NCBI RefSeq assembly: GCF_002884445.1
Contig: NZ_KZ614144.1
Coordinates: 4,322,094-4,386,093 of the forward strand
Source of the DNA: Paenibacillus castaneae
GTDB taxonomy: Bacteria > Bacillota > Bacilli > Paenibacillales > Paenibacillaceae
DNA length: 64,000 nt
Reading direction: 5' to 3'
How positions within the stretch are numbered: position 1 is the first letter of the stretch; each line of letters begins with the position of its first letter. Shown here piece by piece: positions 60,947 through 64,000 of this stretch. Position numbers and translations under genes: made by a program. The notes under the pieces are model-generated. The model did not search any database. It saw nothing but the letters and a program-made list of their open reading frames with translations, and was not told the DNA's origin.

Positions 60947-61971
60947 ACGCTTGCCACCTCCGCTTCTTTGGATTTAGAGGATGACGATGTTGCGTCTTCC
61001 GTAATACCATTCCCTGTAATCGTTAGAAACACCTCATCAAGAGTCGGCTTCTGGACACTCATCTCAGCCAAGTGAACGCCTGCTTCACGGAGGGCATTTA
61101 GAACATCAGTGGCCCGGTCTGCATTCACTAAAGGTGCAGTAATCTTACCAGCTTCGTGGGACACGTTTGACCGAATATCGAGCACCTGTTCGACGGTCTT
61201 GCGAGCGACCTCTAAATCAAGCGGATTCTGAACTTTCAATTGAAGCGACGAGGTGCCCACCGAAGCTTTCAGTTCATCAGAAGTTCCCTCTGCGACGACT
61301 CGGCCGTGATCGATAACCGCGATTCGGTCTGCCAATTGATCTGCTTCCTCGAGGTACTGCGTAGTTAGCAATACGGTTGAGCCTGTGTTCACCAAGCGGC
61401 GAATCGTATCCCACATTTGTGCACGCGTACGCGGGTCCAGCCCCGTAGTCGGTTCGTCTAGAAAAAGAAGAGGTGGCTGTGCAATAAGGCTCGCCGCCAG
61501 ATCTAGACGGCGACGCATACCGCCGGAGAAATTTTTGAGCGGACGCTTCGCGGCCTCCGTCAAACCAAATTCCTCAAGCAGCTCCCCTGCCTTCTTCCGC
61601 GACTCAGCACGTCCCAGCCCTAGCAGCCGTGAGAAAATGATCAAATTCTCAGTAGCGCTAAGTGATTCGTCTACCGATGCGTATTGACCAGTCACTCCGA
61701 TCAATTGGCGGATAATTTGCGACTCCTTCACCACATCGTGTCCAAAGATTCGAGCCGAACCCGAATCCAGTCGAAGCAAGGTTGCCAGCATTCTAATTGT
61801 AGTGGTTTTCCCCGCCCCGTTGGGACCGAGCACACCGTAGATTGACCCCGTACGTACATTTAAATCTACGCCATCCACCGCGCGAAAATTGCCAAAAGAT
61901 TTAACGAGTCCACGCGCTTCGACAGCCCACTCACTATTGCCTGGCTCTAGTTTCTTGTATACATGATCCAT
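60943..61971 (-). CDS. ABC transporter ATPase, DrrA-like
   Basis: 342 residues. Walker A LGPNGAGKTT, signature NFSGGMRRRLDLA, Walker B LLFLDEPTTGLDP and switch LLTTQYLEEADQLADRIAVIDHG, plus the C-terminal DrrA extension (LAEMSVQKPTLDEVFLTITG) that defines the daunorubicin-resistance type. I start at ATG 61971 because GGAGGAATTGCA precedes it; an in-frame ATG 11 codons earlier lacks a site. Operon with the DrrB-like permease. Confidence 0.93.
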   Translation of the reverse strand: MDHVYKKLEPGNSEWAVEARGLVKSFGNFRAVDGVDLNVRTGSIYGVLGPNGAGKTTTIRMLATLLRLDSGSARIFGHDVVKESQIIRQLIGVTGQYASVDESLSATENLIIFSRLLGLGRAESRKKAGELLEEFGLTEAAKRPLKNFSGGMRRRLDLAASLIAQPPLLFLDEPTTGLDPRTRAQMWDTIRRLVNTGSTVLLTTQYLEEADQLADRIAVIDHGRVVAEGTSDELKASVGTSSLQLKVQNPLDLEVARKTVEQVLDIRSNVSHEAGKITAPLVNADRATDVLNALREAGVHLAEMSVQKPTLDEVFLTITGNGITEDATSSSSKSKEAEVASV

Positions 61972-62236
61972 TGCAATTCCTCCAATATTTGATGATGTAG
62001 TCATCCTAACACACGTTTTTAAACGGAATGTAAACGAAGATTGCCCTGAAATTTAAATTATGTATACTCATACAATTACTAATCGTATGTCCGCTTCTAT
62101 ACCTCAATGCTGTAAATTAAACCGCAATTTGAAATAGCGCAAGGAGTATGCCAGTCGAATATCGAAGTGTTAAGGTGGTGTGATAAAGGTCTATTTATTC
62201 AGCTGTGTGATTTTTTTTCCAAAGGAGCGAATACGT

Positions 62237-63298
62237 ATGAAGTCAGGCAAAATGAATGCAGCTATAATGGACAAGCCTTTGTCCATTGCGATCAAGCAGG
62301 TGGATATACCTGTTCCGGGGGAACACGAGGCGCTGATTAAGGTTCATTGTATCGGTGTATGTGGTTCAGATGTACATTACTATGAGCATGGCCAAATTGG
62401 ACGATATATCGTGAAGGAACCCATCATCCTCGGACACGAGCTTGCAGGTGAAGTTGTAAAGGTTGGCAAAGCGGTAACCACTTTATCGCCTGGTGACCGT
62501 GTAGCGGTTGAGCCGGGTGTGGCGTGTGGGAACTGTGAATATTGCAAATCAGGGCGTTACAACCTATGCCCAGATGTAGTCTTCCTCGCAACACCGCCTG
62601 TGAATGGTGCTTGGGCAGAATATATTGTAATGCCGGTCAGCTATTTGCACAAGCTGCCGGATTCGATGAGCTATGAGACAGGAGCGCTGCTGGAGCCGTT
62701 ATCGGTCGGATTCCATGCGATGCAGCGCGGCAGCGCGAAGCCGTTTGATCGCCTGTTGATTACAGGACTTGGACCAATTGGATTGCTTGTCGGACAAGCA
62801 GCTAAGCTGTTCGGCATAACCGAAATCTATGGAACCGATACGGTTGCATTTCGGAGGGAGCTTGCCCTGGAGATGGGCTTTACGGCGGTTTTCGACCCTG
62901 CAGCAGATCAGATTGGAGAGAAGCTCAATGAGCTGACCGACGGTGCAGGTATTACACTCGTCGTTGAATCTTCGGGCAATGCCAGAGCGATGGCTGACTC
63001 CGTGAAGCTGGTCAAGCGTGGCGGTCGGATTGTATTTGTCGGGTTGCCTACTGCTGACACAGTGCCGATGGATATGGCCAGTTTGATCGACGGCGAGATC
63101 GACACCTACGGCGTATTCCGGTATGCCAACACTTATCCGGCTGCGATTCAAGCTTTACAGCGATCCGCCGTTGACCTTGAGTCCATCATCACGCACCGTT
63201 ACGCGCTTACAGACATTAAGGAAGCTGTGGAAACGGCTCGGACACGTAAGGATACTAGCATTAAAGTCATGATATATCCGAATTTTGTCGCAGAATAG
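62237..63298 (+). CDS. Zinc-dependent medium-chain alcohol dehydrogenase, sorbitol/xylitol dehydrogenase type
   Basis: 353 residues. Catalytic zinc site Cys in GVCGSDVHYYEHG and His-Glu in GHELAGEV; structural zinc cysteines in CGNCEYCKSGRYNLC; Rossmann motif GLGPIGLLVGQ. The VHYYEHGQIG and RYANTYPAAI segments are those of sorbitol or xylitol dehydrogenases (GutB type), which oxidise polyols to ketoses with NAD. AAAGGAG precedes the ATG at 62237; the frame extends 19 codons upstream without a site. It is monocistronic and divergent from the DrrAB-like operon. Confidence 0.92.
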   Translation: MKSGKMNAAIMDKPLSIAIKQVDIPVPGEHEALIKVHCIGVCGSDVHYYEHGQIGRYIVKEPIILGHELAGEVVKVGKAVTTLSPGDRVAVEPGVACGNCEYCKSGRYNLCPDVVFLATPPVNGAWAEYIVMPVSYLHKLPDSMSYETGALLEPLSVGFHAMQRGSAKPFDRLLITGLGPIGLLVGQAAKLFGITEIYGTDTVAFRRELALEMGFTAVFDPAADQIGEKLNELTDGAGITLVVESSGNARAMADSVKLVKRGGRIVFVGLPTADTVPMDMASLIDGEIDTYGVFRYANTYPAAIQALQRSAVDLESIITHRYALTDIKEAVETARTRKDTSIKVMIYPNFVAE

Positions 63299-63307
63299 TG
63301 CAACAGC

Positions 63308-63349
63308 CTACTGCCTCCCGATCGAACTATCCGACCGGGAGGCAGTAAG
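63308..63349 (+). terminator. Terminator of the polyol dehydrogenase gene
   Basis: Long stem ACTGCCTCCCGATCG / CCGACCGGGAGGCAGT with few mismatches, ten bases after the stop. The T tract is poor. Confidence 0.65.
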
Positions 63350-63513
63350 ATTTGGAAGTTATACGCTATTATATTAACCAGTCCAAATTGTCCATAGCGA
63401 AGCATCCCTATATTGTTCATTATGAGAAATTCCGATAGCGCCGCTACCCATAAGCCTGCCGGGATATTTCATTTCCTCTTAATCAATCGTTTGTGAGATA
63501 CAGTTAATACGAA

Positions 63514-63542
63514 GAAAAGGCACCCTCAGATAGGTGCCTAGA
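63514..63542 (-). terminator. Terminator of the SRPBCC gene
   Basis: 7-bp stem AGGCACC / GGTGCCT followed on the minus strand by TTTTCTTC. Confidence 0.6.
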
Positions 63543-63592
63543 ACGGAAATATATCACTGGAAAATTCGCCAGATCTTATGTCCGAATCATAT

Positions 63593-64000
63593 TTAATTTG
63601 CTTTAGAAATTTCGCTATATTTTTTGAAATTGTCAATAATCGCCTGCCAGCCTGCTTGTTGCTGCTCGACGGGATGGGTCGCTTCTGCTTCAAACGTTTC
63701 AATTACCTTTGTATCGTTTCCATCACTAATAAAAGTGACCGTAACTTTTCTTCCATCTCCAAGGGTGTAAGAAGTAAATTCGTTTAATCTAACTTCATCA
63801 TAAACACCGCCAAACTCAAATCCAAAGCTTCCATCCTTTGCTTCCATTCTTGTAGTAAAAGTTCCGCCAACCCTTAAATCATTTTCGGCATGTGGTGCGT
63901 GCCAATCATCAGAAGCAAAAGACCATTTCGTTATATGCTCTGGCTCTGTCCAATATTCCCACACTTTTTCAACTGGTGCATGAACTGTGGTTTCTACCGT
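63593..64000 (-). CDS. SRPBCC/AHSA1-family protein (start beyond window edge)
   Basis: At least 135 residues; the frame is open to the last base and reads TVETTVHAPVEKVWEYWTEP, the standard beginning of AHSA1-type START-like proteins, so only a few N-terminal residues are missing. EHITKWSFASDDWHAPHAEND, GGTFTTRMEAKDGSFGFEFGG and AGWQAIIDNFKKYSE complete the domain. A GTG at 63964 is inside the domain and not the true start. These small proteins bind hydrophobic ligands or act as co-chaperone-like factors; function here unknown. Confidence 0.88.
   Translation of the reverse strand, partial: TVETTVHAPVEKVWEYWTEPEHITKWSFASDDWHAPHAENDLRVGGTFTTRMEAKDGSFGFEFGGVYDEVRLNEFTSYTLGDGRKVTVTFISDGNDTKVIETFEAEATHPVEQQQAGWQAIIDNFKKYSEISKAN

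Overview
The window looks like chromosome of a soil or plant-associated Paenibacillus-type Firmicute. Signs are strong AGGAGG-like ribosome binding sites, a tyrosyl T-box, YesM/YesN two-component pairs, many lipoprotein-dependent carbohydrate ABC importers, AraC, LacI, GntR and ROK regulators, and family 38 and 43 glycoside hydrolases. This assignment rests on gene content only. There is no rRNA, tRNA, prophage or CRISPR array.

Layout. 0-7 kb: edge of a CsoR-type repressor gene, a sugar ABC importer, a flavin oxidoreductase, a GH43-like enzyme and a DksA/YteA-like protein. 7-17 kb: a frameshifted AraC gene, an orphan gene tail, a PhyH dioxygenase, three formylglycine-type sulfatases, a ribokinase and two more AraC regulators. 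17-28 kb: a coherent minus-strand operon (SDR, LarA homologue, gluconokinase, LarE, LarB, LarC, nickel permease, 6-phosphogluconate dehydrogenase, uronate-isomerase-like protein) with a divergent LacI gene. 28-36 kb: an AraC regulator, a 52-bp tandem repeat array and an Opp-type ABC importer with a promoter and cre site. 36-41 kb: YesM/YesN plus a binding lipoprotein that has no permeases. 41-49 kb: a GH38 alpha-mannosidase with an ABC importer and a GntR/LacI-type regulator, flanking a decayed IS1182-like element. 49-55 kb: a GxGYxYP protein, an SGNH esterase, a GH43 enzyme, a formylglycine-generating enzyme and a chromate transporter pair. 56-64 kb: a ROK regulator, tyrS with T-box, transaldolase-like fsa, a DrrAB-type exporter, a sorbitol-dehydrogenase-like enzyme and a partial SRPBCC gene.

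Most interesting system. The 16957-26831 operon spells out a hexuronate route that avoids mannonate dehydratase and the KDG branch: glucuronate to fructuronate (UxaC-like), to mannonate (UxuB/YjmF-like SDR), to gluconate by C2 epimerisation (nickel-pincer LarA homologue), to 6-phosphogluconate (FGGY kinase), to ribulose 5-phosphate (Gnd). LarB, LarC, LarE and a NicO permease would make and load the nickel cofactor in the same transcript. A perfect 16-bp palindrome lies before gnd and a near-identical copy lies at the start site of the operon promoter, so both are likely sites of the adjacent LacI regulator. The individual families are known; the assembled pathway is inference.

Second theme. 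Three sulfatases and a bona fide formylglycine-generating enzyme lie in one window and none has a visible signal peptide. This suggests sulfated oligosaccharides are imported by the ABC systems and desulfated in the cytoplasm.
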